Source of the DNA: Natrialbaceae archaeon Tc-Br11_E2g1
GTDB taxonomy: Archaea > Halobacteriota > Halobacteria > Halobacteriales > Natrialbaceae
Assembly: GCA_001564255.1 (NCBI GenBank)
Contig: LKNC01000099.1
Coordinates: 1-8,873, forward strand
Direction: 5' to 3'
Length of the DNA stretch: 8,873 bases
The position numbers and the translations under genes are program-made. Below are positions 1-6,209 of this stretch, one piece after another. Each line of letters starts with the position of its first letter. Within the stretch, counting starts at the first letter, position 1. Under the pieces are notes generated by a model that saw only the letters and a list, made by a program, of their open reading frames with translations, did not search any database and had not been told where the DNA came from.

Positions 1-114
1 ACGTCGATGTCGGCCACGGCCGGCCGTCGGCCGTCGGTTTCGGTCGACGGTTACCGCCCGTCCACCCGCCGGCGCGAAATGAACCCGAACCAAAGGCTAA
101 AGAACGCTACGGCC

Positions 115-136
115 GAATATTTTGATAATGAATATC
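115..136 (+). promoter_or_regulatory. AT-rich promoter region of the HD hydrolase gene
   Basis: This is the most AT-rich patch at the left end of the window. It contains TATA-like candidates (AATATTTT, TTTTGATAAT) flanked by the short inverted arms ATATT and AATAT. An archaeal TATA centred near 119-125 would start transcription near 145-151, just before a Shine-Dalgarno-like GGAGGG. The exact TATA element cannot be fixed by eye. The inverted arms could equally be an operator. Confidence 0.45.
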
Positions 137-149
137 GTCCGTATGCTGC

Positions 150-155
150 GGAGGG
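150..155 (+). promoter_or_regulatory. Shine-Dalgarno site GGAGGG
   Basis: GGAGGG lies 7 bases before an in-frame GTG at 163 and is the main reason for choosing that GTG as the start of the HD protein. It is one of few convincing Shine-Dalgarno sites in the window, where most genes look leaderless. Confidence 0.6.
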
Positions 156-162
156 ATCTATC

Positions 163-834
163 GTGGGTGTCGAGATAAGGGAACCGAGAGTGACAGACGC
201 CGAATTCGAGGAGATGAAACGCTTCGTCTTCGAGTACCTCTCGGCCAGCGTCGAGAACGAAGAGGGGGGCGGTCGTATGCGGTGGTACCCGTGGCACTCC
301 GCGGAGTACCGCTACAACCACATCCTGAACGTGGTCTCCCTCGCAGAGGAGATTGCCCACAAGGAGGGCGCAGACGTCGACGTTACCCGCGTCGCCGCCC
401 TCTTTCACGACGTCTCGAAACTCGAGGCCGACCAGGACCTCCACGCGGAAGCCGGCGCGCGCGTCGCCCGCGAGTTTCTCACCGCGCGGGAGCACCCCGA
501 ATCGTTCGTCGAACGGGTGTGTCGGGCCGTCGAGTACCACTCCTACCAGGGGGACTTAGAAGACGTCTCACTCGAGACCCAGGCGCTGATCGAGGCGGAC
601 TTACTCGACAAGGTCGGGGCAAACGGGACGATGCTCATGATCTTGCGGATGGGATACGAGGCCCGCACACACATGGATTCGGACGAAGTCCTCGACCGCG
701 TTCTAGAGCGCGGTCTCGACGCCACGAGCCGGGTCGAGAGTCAGACCGCAGAGAGCATCGCCCACCAGCGACTCAAGCGCGTACGCTGGTTCCGGGAGTG
801 GCTCGAGGACGAGATCGCCGACCTGGGCGACTAG
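163..834 (+). CDS. HD-domain metal-dependent phosphohydrolase
   Basis: A 223-residue HD-superfamily protein. Numbered from the GTG start, the metal-binding set is visible: His53 in HILNV, the His82-Asp83 doublet in LFHDVSK, His94, His126 in EYHSY and Asp146 in EADLLD. These fit the H...HD...D core that binds one or two divalent metals and hydrolyses phosphomonoesters or nucleotides. The protein is mostly helical and acidic, with no signal peptide or membrane span, so it is presumably cytoplasmic. It resembles the YedJ-like stand-alone HD hydrolases, and its MGVEI N terminus fits my memory of haloarchaeal orthologues. The start is the GTG after GGAGGG; an upstream ATG at 82 and later GTG (190) and ATG (214) codons are weaker choices. 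It is transcribed toward a minus-strand pair, its stop being 2 bases from the convergent microprotein stop. Substrate unknown. Confidence 0.85.
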   Translation: MGVEIREPRVTDAEFEEMKRFVFEYLSASVENEEGGGRMRWYPWHSAEYRYNHILNVVSLAEEIAHKEGADVDVTRVAALFHDVSKLEADQDLHAEAGARVAREFLTAREHPESFVERVCRAVEYHSYQGDLEDVSLETQALIEADLLDKVGANGTMLMILRMGYEARTHMDSDEVLDRVLERGLDATSRVESQTAESIAHQRLKRVRWFREWLEDEIADLGD

Positions 835-836
835 TC

Positions 837-938
837 TCAGCCGTCCGACTGCGCCCACCGCGAGCGGAAAACGAGGTAGATGAGCCCGAGGATGATCGCC
901 GGGTAGCCGAGCGCGGCGAGATACCAGCTTACGTCCAT
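837..938 (-). CDS. 33-residue single-span membrane microprotein
   Basis: A short minus-strand reading frame runs from ATG at 938-936 to TGA at 839-837. It encodes 33 residues. A polar start (MDVSW) leads into a hydrophobic stretch of about 20 residues (YLAALGYPAIILGLIYLVF) that can span a membrane once, followed by a basic then polar tail (RSRW, then AQSDG). The basic tail suggests a cytoplasmic C terminus by the positive-inside rule. It lies downstream of, and on the same strand as, the LysE exporter, about 120 bases away, and converges with the HD gene. I do not recognise the family. The coding call rests on the clean ATG, the TM-plus-basic-tail architecture and its fit in an otherwise empty gap. 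It could be an exporter accessory subunit, but that is inference. Confidence 0.6.
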   Translation of the reverse strand: MDVSWYLAALGYPAIILGLIYLVFRSRWAQSDG

Positions 939-941
939 ACT

Positions 942-956
942 CGGGACAGTGTCCCG
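942..956. promoter_or_regulatory. Near-perfect palindrome at the microprotein start
   Basis: CGGGACA and TGTCCCG form a perfect 7-base inverted repeat around a single central G. It ends 3 bases upstream of the microprotein start codon. In a leaderless archaeal promoter this position lies between TATA and the start, where repressors often bind. It could alternatively form a hairpin in a read-through transcript from the LysE gene. No strong TATA box is seen near 965 for the minus strand. Confidence 0.5.
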
Positions 957-1028
957 GATCGAACTTGCGGTTTCGCCCGCTCCCAGTCGATGGGAATCGG
1001 TCCGGCCGACGAGACCGGGAGTTTCGTC

Positions 1029-1054
1029 GTCTCCCGGAGACGCGTGCGCGTCTC
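1029..1054. terminator. Overlapping alternative hairpins after the LysE gene
   Basis: Two inverted repeats overlap immediately downstream of the minus-strand exporter stop. One is GTCTCC-C-GGAGAC (1029-1041). The other is GAGACGCG-TG-CGCGTCTC (1037-1054), a perfect 8-base repeat with a 2-base centre. They share positions 1037-1041, so only one can form at a time in RNA. They may end or process the exporter transcript before the microprotein gene. There is no T-rich tail, so a terminator is only a guess. Confidence 0.45.
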
Positions 1055-1061
1055 GAACACT

Positions 1062-1736
1062 CTAGACGAACGCGCTCGCTCCGACCCAGAGAAACCACAG
1101 TCCGAACCCGGCAAGCACGAAACCGCTGCCGGCGGCCACCAGCGGCGCGAACGCGTCGACCCGTCGATCGGCGAGGACGAGCGCCGCGGGGTAGAGGACG
1201 ATCCAGAGGACGATCCCCGCGAAAAAGCCGACGAGCAAGGCCGGACTCCCGGTCTGGACGACCAGTGTCCCCTCGAGGGCCGCACCGACGCCCGGCAGGT
1301 GGGCGAAGACGTCGAGCCTCCCGGGCCGGACGAGGCCGACGCCGACGGTGAGCCAGAAGCCGATCTGGTAGGGGTTGGTAACCGAGAGTGCGAACGCCTT
1401 CCGAAACCCCGTCGAAACTCCTTCGAGGTCGCCCGTGTAGGTACTCGCGGCACTCGCCTCCCTGAACGCCCCGACGGCGAAAAAGAGCATGAGCCCGCCA
1501 CCGGCGAGAAAGAGGGCGTCCCGGACCGCCCCCTCGAGGACCGTCGCGACGCCCAAGAGGACGAGGATCAGAAAGAGGCCGTCCGCGACCATTGCGCCGA
1601 CGCCGGCGGTGAAGCCGGCGGTCCACCCCCGGAGGACGCTCTCCTCGGCGATGACGGCGTTCATCGGTCCCGGCGGCGCGGCGAGTGCGAGTCCGAAGAG
1701 GACGCCGACGGTCACCGAGGTGACGGTCGTGAACAC
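1062..1736 (-). CDS. LysE/RhtB-family amino acid exporter
   Basis: A 224-residue integral membrane protein with about six hydrophobic spans. Family marks are the N-terminal APPGPMNAV (20-28), the glycine-rich second span GWTAGFTAGVGAMVADG (37-53) and the NPYQIGFW segment (121-128). LysE/RhtB translocators export amino acids or small amino-acid-like metabolites across the cytoplasmic membrane, usually driven by the ion gradient. The length matches the family norm of about 200-230. The start is GTG (1736-1734): an in-frame TGA lies 12 bases upstream, and a T-rich TATA-like element sits about 27 bases before it, so the message is probably leaderless. The gene diverges from the zinc-ribbon gene and is followed on the same strand by two overlapping hairpins and the membrane microprotein. 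Substrate cannot be told from sequence. Confidence 0.88.
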   Translation of the reverse strand: MFTTVTSVTVGVLFGLALAAPPGPMNAVIAEESVLRGWTAGFTAGVGAMVADGLFLILVLLGVATVLEGAVRDALFLAGGGLMLFFAVGAFREASAASTYTGDLEGVSTGFRKAFALSVTNPYQIGFWLTVGVGLVRPGRLDVFAHLPGVGAALEGTLVVQTGSPALLVGFFAGIVLWIVLYPAALVLADRRVDAFAPLVAAGSGFVLAGFGLWFLWVGASAFV

Positions 1737-1758
1737 ACCGGCTACTCACGGCGGCGAA

Positions 1759-1768
1759 CCCAAAAACA
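1759..1768 (-). promoter_or_regulatory. TATA-like element of the LysE gene
   Basis: On the minus strand this reads TGTTTTTGGG, centred about 27 bases before the GTG at 1736. This is the spacing expected for a leaderless archaeal transcript and supports the GTG start. Confidence 0.5.
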
Positions 1769-1857
1769 CACCGCGATCAACTCACCGACGTGTTCGCGGC
1801 TGGGATCCCTGGGGGGACGTCTTTACCCTCGAACGACACAGCGGTGTACCGAGCCCG

Positions 1858-1877
1858 GGTATACCTAGTATTATTAA
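1858..1877 (+). promoter_or_regulatory. TATA box and palindrome of the zinc-ribbon gene
   Basis: TATTATTAAG (1868-1877) is a good archaeal TATA box. Its centre lies about 31 bases before the ATG at 1904 but only about 16 before the ATG at 1889, so transcription would begin after the first ATG. Just upstream is the perfect palindrome GGTATACC (1858-1865), a possible regulator site in the region shared with the divergent exporter gene. Confidence 0.6.
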
Positions 1878-1903
1878 GTTGGTAGGTAATGTATATCACG
1901 GCA

Positions 1904-2179
1904 ATGGTTGGCGAGTGGTTCGTGACGCTCACCGCTCTCGCGGCGATCGCCGCCCTCGTGGCAGCGGTGCCGGTGTTCCTCGAGATGGTCCGGGAGGGTC
2001 GAAGACGCCACCGGGGGCTCAAAACGGGCGAGATAGAACGCTACCGCGAGGACGTCACCTACGACGCCACGCCGCCGTCGATCGAGGAGGTGCCGCCGGG
2101 GTCGGCGGTCTGCCCACACTGTGGGTCGGTAAACGACGTCGGCTACGCCTACTGTGGGAGTTGCGTCCAGGAGCTGTGA
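1904..2179 (+). CDS. Membrane-anchored zinc-ribbon small protein
   Basis: A 91-residue protein in two parts. Residues about 5-27 form a single hydrophobic span (WFVTLTALAAIAALVAAVPV is its core), followed by a basic patch REGRRRHRG (30-38) that should stay in the cytoplasm. After an acidic linker the C terminus carries a zinc ribbon with two CxxC knuckles: Cys70-Cys73 (CPHCG) and Cys84-Cys87 (YCGSC). Such small anchored ribbons are common in archaea and are thought to bind zinc and mediate protein contacts; no enzymatic residues are seen. The ATG at 1904 is preferred over the ATG at 1889 because of TATA spacing. The gene diverges from the LysE exporter. Its TGA directly abuts the stop codon of the convergent next gene. 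Exact function unknown. Confidence 0.8.
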   Translation: MVGEWFVTLTALAAIAALVAAVPVFLEMVREGRRRHRGLKTGEIERYREDVTYDATPPSIEEVPPGSAVCPHCGSVNDVGYAYCGSCVQEL

Positions 2180-2791
2180 TCACTCCTCGCCGGGGGTAAC
2201 CGTCCGGGCGAACTCGAGGATCCGCTCGCGGTCGCGGTCGGGGTCGACCACGAGTACGTCCTCGAGGCCGTCGGGTGCCGAAAGCGGGAGCGTCCCGCCG
2301 GCGACGCCGTAACTCCTCGCGGTGGGCCAGACGGCGACGTGTGTCTCGGCGGGGATCGAGTGGTCCCCGCAGACGGCGTGGGGATCGATCGGGGCCGACG
2401 TCGAGAGGACGTATCGCTTCCCGGCAGTGCCGTCCGATCGCTCGAAGTCCGTCGTCGTCTCCTCGCCGTCGACGCACAGGCCGTCGGCCTCGACGTTCCG
2501 GACGAACTGGCGTTTGACGTGTCCGGCGGCCATCCCGAGGACCGCCCGCGGTGAGACGCCCATCGAGGGGAGCGACGGCGTGATCTCGAGGTCGATCGCG
2601 AAAAGCGACCGGACCGGAATCTCCCTGTCGTCCGGCCTGGGGTCCCGGTCGCCCGGTGTGTCGGCGGTCGGGACGTGTTCGTAGAGGGTCGTCTCGGCGG
2701 TCGTCGAGGTCATCACGAGGCGGCTCTCGCGGGTCCGGGTCCCGATCGGTCGCCAGCTTTCACGGAAAGCCGGCGGGAGGGCCGTTGGCAT
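2180..2791 (-). CDS. Haloarchaeal conserved protein of unknown function
   Basis: A 203-residue acidic protein that I do not recognise with certainty. The start region [17 protein letters not shown] leads into a predicted beta-rich fold with strands such as [15 protein letters not shown] (61-75) and a C-terminal segment with HVAVWP (151-156) and [10 protein letters not shown] (161-170), followed by a helical end. This resembles uncharacterised haloarchaeal beta-rich proteins, which often carry an AVWP-type turn. There are two cysteines (106 and 141), no signal peptide and no membrane span. The frame is open to an ATG at 2809, but a TAAAG element lies only 10 bases before that codon and about 28 bases before the ATG at 2791, so the latter is chosen. 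The stop abuts the zinc-ribbon gene stop. The upstream side is divergent to the HAD gene. Confidence 0.7.
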   Translation of the reverse strand: MPTALPPAFRESWRPIGTRTRESRLVMTSTTAETTLYEHVPTADTPGDRDPRPDDREIPVRSLFAIDLEITPSLPSMGVSPRAVLGMAAGHVKRQFVRNVEADGLCVDGEETTTDFERSDGTAGKRYVLSTSAPIDPHAVCGDHSIPAETHVAVWPTARSYGVAGGTLPLSAPDGLEDVLVVDPDRDRERILEFARTVTPGEE

Positions 2792-2813
2792 CGACACAGC
2801 GTAGGGCATCCCA

Positions 2814-2825
2814 CCCCTTTAGGGT
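2814..2825 (-). promoter_or_regulatory. TATA-like element with CCCT/AGGG arms
   Basis: On the minus strand this reads CCCTAAAGGG. It is centred about 28 bases upstream of the ATG at 2791, fitting a leaderless start. The arms CCCT and AGGG make it symmetric, so it might also be a regulator site in the divergent region shared with the HAD gene. Confidence 0.45.
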
Positions 2826-2892
2826 TCTCTCTAGCGCAGGTGGTCCCGGACGAACAGTAACGCCCATACCGCTCGACCGAGTCGACTCCCGC

Positions 2893-3762
2893 ATGAACGC
2901 AGACGCGGTCGTCCTCGATATCGACGGCGTACTCGTCGACGTCGAGGACTCCTACCGACGGGCGATCCTCGAGTCGATCGAGCGGGTCTACGACCGGACG
3001 ATCAGGAAGGCGGACGTCCAGCAGTTCAAGGACGCGGGTGGCTTCAACAACGACTGGGAGTTGACCTACGCCGCCGCACTCTACGTGCTGGCGACGACCG
3101 AGGGGTATCGAGCGCCGATCGCCGAGTTCACCGACGAGATCGCCGCCGAGGGCGGCGGCCTCGAGGCCGCGGAGTCCGTCGTCCGCGAGGAACTCAGAGC
3201 CAACGCCGGCCGGCGGGTGTTCGGTCGGTGGGACCGCGAACGCCTCCACGAGACCTTCCAGCAACTGTACCTCGGGGCGGACCTCTACCGGGCACTCGAG
3301 GACGACGAACCCGACCTCGAGACTGCGGGCTTTGTCCACGACGAACCGCTGATACTCGAGGACGGGACCCGCGAACGCCTGCTCGAGGGGTACGACGTGG
3401 GCGTGGTGACGGGCCGCCCGAAAGCCGAGGCGGAGATCGCTCTCGAACGGGCGGGACTGGAGCTCCCCCTCGAGCACCGTTTTACGATGGACGACTGGGA
3501 GGAGGGGAAACCCCACCCGCACGCGTTGACGACTCTCGCCGAGCGCTTCGATGCGGAAACGGTCGTCTTCGTCGGCGACACCGTAGACGACGTCCGGACG
3601 GCAGTCAACGCGAGCGAGGCCGATCCCGACCGCGAGTATCACGGCGTCGGCGTCCTCACTGGTGGGCTGACCGGCGAGAAAGGGCGTGAGAAGTACGAGG
3701 CCGAGGGGGCGAGTGCCGTCCTCGAGTCCGTAAACGAGCTTCCCGAGTACCTCGAGTCCTGA
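2893..3762 (+). CDS. HAD-superfamily hydrolase, TIGR01548-like
   Basis: A 289-residue haloacid-dehalogenase fold protein. All four HAD motifs are present: motif I DIDGVLVD (nucleophile Asp9, acid/base Asp11), motif II threonine Thr173 in VVTGRP, motif III Lys206 in GKPHPH, and motif IV GDTVDD (Asp229, Asp232, Asp233). A long helical insert between motifs I and II (about residues 20-165) marks subfamily IA. The motif I context [14 protein letters not shown] and the overall length recall TIGR01548, a small clade known from haloarchaea and cyanobacteria whose substrate is unknown. It is expected to be a cytoplasmic, Mg-dependent phosphatase or phosphoglycolate-phosphatase-like enzyme. The ATG at 2893 is used because the upstream open frame is Arg/Gly-rich shadow sequence. 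It leads a plus-strand run; the next gene begins 9 bases after its stop. Confidence 0.87.
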   Translation: MNADAVVLDIDGVLVDVEDSYRRAILESIERVYDRTIRKADVQQFKDAGGFNNDWELTYAAALYVLATTEGYRAPIAEFTDEIAAEGGGLEAAESVVREELRANAGRRVFGRWDRERLHETFQQLYLGADLYRALEDDEPDLETAGFVHDEPLILEDGTRERLLEGYDVGVVTGRPKAEAEIALERAGLELPLEHRFTMDDWEEGKPHPHALTTLAERFDAETVVFVGDTVDDVRTAVNASEADPDREYHGVGVLTGGLTGEKGREKYEAEGASAVLESVNELPEYLES

Positions 3763-3771
3763 TAGGGCGCT

Positions 3772-4078
3772 ATGGAGTGGGTCCTCTTTGCAGCCCTCGC
3801 CGCCGCGGTTGCCCTCGTGGCCGTCGCCGCTCTCCTCTGGGGGGTCCTCGAGTTCGCCACCGGGCGCGACCGACGGTACAGTGAACGGGTCCTCGAGGTC
3901 GGGGGATCGGTCCACGTCTACGGGACGGCACGGTTCGACACGGACGCGAGTCGGGAGGCCGTTTCTCGTTTCGGATACCACGGAGCGGTGGACTGCACTC
4001 CGGGTGGCACTCCCCGGACTCGGTGCGATCGTGGTCGGCCTCGCCGTCCTCACAGTCGTGGTAGTGGCGATAGGCTAA
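3772..4078 (+). pseudogene. Frameshifted two-span membrane protein, GIDE-like
   Basis: Two halves of one small protein lie in different frames. From ATG 3772, the first frame gives a membrane span (EWVLFAALAAAVALVAVAAL) then RYSERVLEVGGSVHVYGTARFD. The +1 frame continues sensibly as RPFLVSDTTERWTALRVALP and a second span (GLGAIVVGLAVLTVVVVAIG), ending at TAA 4076-4078. The join lies near 3950-3960; one extra G in the GGG at 3953-3955 would explain it. The order E.vL..G..V.VyGtA...pFlvSD.tE recalls the C-terminal part of GIDE-type membrane proteins, but the upstream GIDE core is absent, so the gene may be internally deleted as well as frameshifted. The restored product would be about 102 residues. 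Sequencing error or programmed frameshifting are alternatives. It starts 9 bases after the HAD stop and is probably co-transcribed. Confidence 0.65.
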
Positions 4079-4100
4079 CGGGGACCACCGCTACCGCGGC

Positions 4101-4111
4101 CTTTTTCATAT
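4101..4111 (+). promoter_or_regulatory. TATA-like element of hsp20
   Basis: CTTTTTCATAT is centred about 26 bases upstream of the hsp20 ATG at 4132, in the 53-base gap after the broken membrane gene. It supports an independent leaderless promoter for hsp20 and probably for the downstream kinase gene. Confidence 0.6.
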
Positions 4112-4131
4112 CGGCGTTCGAACCGACAGGT

Positions 4132-4494
4132 ATGTCCGTACTCCGCGACGCCTTGCGGGACCTACCGGAATCGGTGTTCTTCGATCTCCTAGAGAGCGAC
4201 GGGGCGTACTTGCTCATCCTCGACGTCCCGGGCGTCTCGGCTGAGGAACTCGACCCGACCGTCGAAGACGGTCACATCTCCATCGATACACACCGCGAGA
4301 AACCCCGCCCGGAGGGGTTCGAATACATCGAGGAAAACCGCCAGGAATCCGTGGAAATCGACCTCCCGTTACCGGACGGGGCGACCGGCGACGGTGCGCA
4401 AGCGTCGGTCTCCCGTGGCGTCCTCGAGTTACGGCTCCCGAAACGGGACACCGGGGAGACGACGATCGACGTGGTCGAAAGCGAGGGTGTCTAA
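4132..4494 (+). CDS. Hsp20/alpha-crystallin small heat-shock protein
   Basis: A 120-residue small heat-shock protein. Such proteins are ATP-independent holdases that bind unfolding proteins and pass them to other chaperones. After a short N-terminal arm (about residues 1-18) comes the alpha-crystallin beta-sandwich: AYLLILDVPGVSAEELDPTV (25-44), the HISID strand (48-52), and the signature ASVSRGVLELRLPK (91-104), matching the family A-x4-G-V-L...P-K pattern. The C-terminal tail contains Ile112-Asp113-Val114, an I-x-V form of the I-x-I/V oligomer contact. It is shorter than most family members (about 140-170), mainly in the N-terminal arm. ATG 4132 has a TATA-like element at about -26. The same frame is open back to 3772, but that stretch is an out-of-frame reading of the membrane gene. 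The aarF gene starts 6 bases after its stop. Confidence 0.9.
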   Translation: MSVLRDALRDLPESVFFDLLESDGAYLLILDVPGVSAEELDPTVEDGHISIDTHREKPRPEGFEYIEENRQESVEIDLPLPDGATGDGAQASVSRGVLELRLPKRDTGETTIDVVESEGV

Positions 4495-4500
4495 CCCGGG

Positions 4501-6174
4501 GTGACGCGTCCGGTGTATCTCCGTGCGTACAAACGCTTTCTCGTCGTTGCGTGGCACTTCACGCCACTGTTGCTCGCCTACGCCCGTGACAGGAAACGGT
4601 TCCTGTTCTTTGGTTCGTCGCGGTCGGTCGACCCCGAGACCCACAGGGCGCGAGCGCAAGTGCTCCTCGAGTCACTGTTGACCCTCGGGCCGACGTTCAT
4701 CAAACTCGGACAGTTGCTCTCGACCCGCCCGGACGTGCTACCGCCGGAGTACATCGACGAACTCTCGGCGCTGCAAGACCGGGTGCCACCCGCCGACTGG
4801 GGGGAGGCGAAGGTCGTCCTGGCGGACGAACTCGGTTCGATCGAGGAGCACTTCGAGTCGTTCGATACCGAGGCGATAAGCGGCGCGAGTCTCGGGCAGG
4901 TCTACCGGGCGAACGTCGACGGAGAGGACGTCGCGGTCAAGGTCCGTCGGCCGGGTATCGAGGAGCTCGTGGAGGCCGATCTGCGGGTAATCCGGTGGTC
5001 GATGCCGATCCTGCTTTATTTCATCGACGACGCACGCTCGTTCTCCCTGGAGAACTTAGCCGACGAGTTCGCGAAGACGATCCGCGAGGAGATGGACTAC
5101 GAGCGCGAGGCGGGGATGTTAGAGGAGATCCGGACGAACTTCGACGGCGACGATCGCTTCGCGATCCCGGAAGTCATCCACTCCCACTCGAGTTCGCGAG
5201 TACTCACGATGGAGTACGTCGGCGGAACGAAGATCAACGACGTCGAGGCCCTCGAGGCGAAGGGGATCGATCGCGCCCAGCTCGCCGAAAACCTCCAGCG
5301 GTCGTACATGCAGATGATCGTCGACGACGGGGTCTTCCACGCCGACCCCCACCCCGGAAACCTCGCGGTGACCGACGACGGGAAGATCGTCTTTTACGAC
5401 TTCGGGATGAGCGGCCGGGTCGACGAGTACGTCCAGGAGAAGATCGTCGAGTTCTACATCGCCGTCGCGAACCAGGACATCGACGCCATCCTCGACGCGT
5501 TGATCGCCATCGGAACGCTGAGCCCCGACGCCGACCGTGGCGTGATGGCGGAGGTGATGGAACTGGCCATCGCCGACGCCCGCGGGGAGGACATAGAACA
5601 GTATCGCGTCCAGCAGATCATCGGCCAGGTCGAAGACTCGATCTACGAGTTCCCACTCCGCCTCCCGAAGAACCTCGCGCTCGTCCTCCGGGTCGCCACC
5701 GTCGTCGAAGGCGTCTGTGTCACTCTCGACCCCGACTTCGATTTCATCACTACGGCGACGACTTACCTCACCGAGCAAGGCTACCGCGAGGAGTCGATCC
5801 GCCGGATCCTCGAGGCGTCGGGGGGGCAACTCCGAAACACCGCGGAATCGCTCGTCCGCGTTCCGCCGAAAGCCGAACGGCTGCTCGACCGGGCCGACCG
5901 GGACGACCTCTACGTCCGCGTCGACGTCGAGGACTCGAAGGGCATCTTCGATACGCTCGCCAAACGCATCGTCTACGGCATCTTACTCACTATGGGGCTG
6001 TTCTTGACCGGCGTCCTCTACGCCCTCGAGGCCCCCGAGGCCGCCGTGGTCTCGGCGGTCTTTTCGGTGGTACTGACAGTCCAGCTCTACCGATCGTTCC
6101 GGGACTCCCGAACGATCCGGACGACCCCCCAGTTTACGAGGCAGAACCTCCGGCAACGACGCGAGGAGGAGTGA
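4501..6174 (+). CDS. AarF/UbiB (ABC1/ADCK) atypical kinase family protein
   Basis: A 557-residue UbiB-family protein with a protein-kinase-like fold. Visible marks in order: the family-specific KxGQ motif (Lys68-Gln71 in FIKLGQLLSTRP); the loop SGASLGQVY (127-135), replacing a glycine loop; the nucleotide-binding Lys147 in VAVKV; the ExD-type EEMDYERE (196-203); the catalytic HADPHPGN (280-287); the metal-binding DFG (300-302); and two C-terminal membrane spans (about 490-508 and 513-530) followed by a basic tail. Known UbiB members are membrane-associated ATPases that support ubiquinone biosynthesis or lipid handling. Haloarchaea use menaquinones, so the role here is probably in quinone or isoprenoid-lipid homeostasis, which is inference. 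The start is GTG, 6 bases after the hsp20 stop, indicating co-transcription. The gene converges with selO, 35 bases apart. Confidence 0.93.
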   Translation: MTRPVYLRAYKRFLVVAWHFTPLLLAYARDRKRFLFFGSSRSVDPETHRARAQVLLESLLTLGPTFIKLGQLLSTRPDVLPPEYIDELSALQDRVPPADWGEAKVVLADELGSIEEHFESFDTEAISGASLGQVYRANVDGEDVAVKVRRPGIEELVEADLRVIRWSMPILLYFIDDARSFSLENLADEFAKTIREEMDYEREAGMLEEIRTNFDGDDRFAIPEVIHSHSSSRVLTMEYVGGTKINDVEALEAKGIDRAQLAENLQRSYMQMIVDDGVFHADPHPGNLAVTDDGKIVFYDFGMSGRVDEYVQEKIVEFYIAVANQDIDAILDALIAIGTLSPDADRGVMAEVMELAIADARGEDIEQYRVQQIIGQVEDSIYEFPLRLPKNLALVLRVATVVEGVCVTLDPDFDFITTATTYLTEQGYREESIRRILEASGGQLRNTAESLVRVPPKAERLLDRADRDDLYVRVDVEDSKGIFDTLAKRIVYGILLTMGLFLTGVLYALEAPEAAVVSAVFSVVLTVQLYRSFRDSRTIRTTPQFTRQNLRQRREEE

Positions 6175-6209
6175 TACGGTCCGGTGTGAGTCGTTACCGA
6201 CGAGGAACA
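6175..6209. other. Convergent gap between aarF and selO
   Basis: This is a 35-base spacer between the two stop codons. I see no clear hairpin with a T-run. Base composition begins to fall toward AT from here rightward, into the 3' end of selO. Confidence 0.5.

Larger units (their letters stand above)
1..162. other. Upstream region of the HD gene, no gene assigned
   Basis: The first 80 bases are very GC-rich and contain a short tandem duplication of GGCCGTC near 22-35. The following stretch to about 140 becomes AT-rich. The + frame that holds the HD protein is open back to an ATG at 7, but the first 52 residues of that reading are Arg/Pro-rich then AT-coded and do not resemble a conserved domain, so I treat them as non-coding. 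A second + frame is open from the left edge to a TGA at 123-125 and could be the tail of an upstream gene. Its translation is basic and Pro-rich and I do not recognise it. Confidence 0.4.

Noticed and set aside
7..162. N-terminal extension of the HD protein to ATG 7 or ATG 82
   Set aside because: The extra residues are Arg/Pro-rich or derive from AT-rich promoter-like DNA, and a GTG with a good GGAGGG site fits the conserved start.
282..1868. Long + strand open frame of 528 residues across the HD gene and the exporter
   Set aside because: The product is Arg/Pro/Gly-rich and low-complexity, typical of an off-frame reading in GC-rich DNA. The HD protein and the minus-strand LysE exporter explain the same bases with conserved motifs.
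2713..4053. Minus-strand 446-residue open frame antisense to the HAD gene
   Set aside because: The HAD gene on the + strand has all four catalytic motifs. The antisense reading has none, and its openness follows from GC-rich codon bias.
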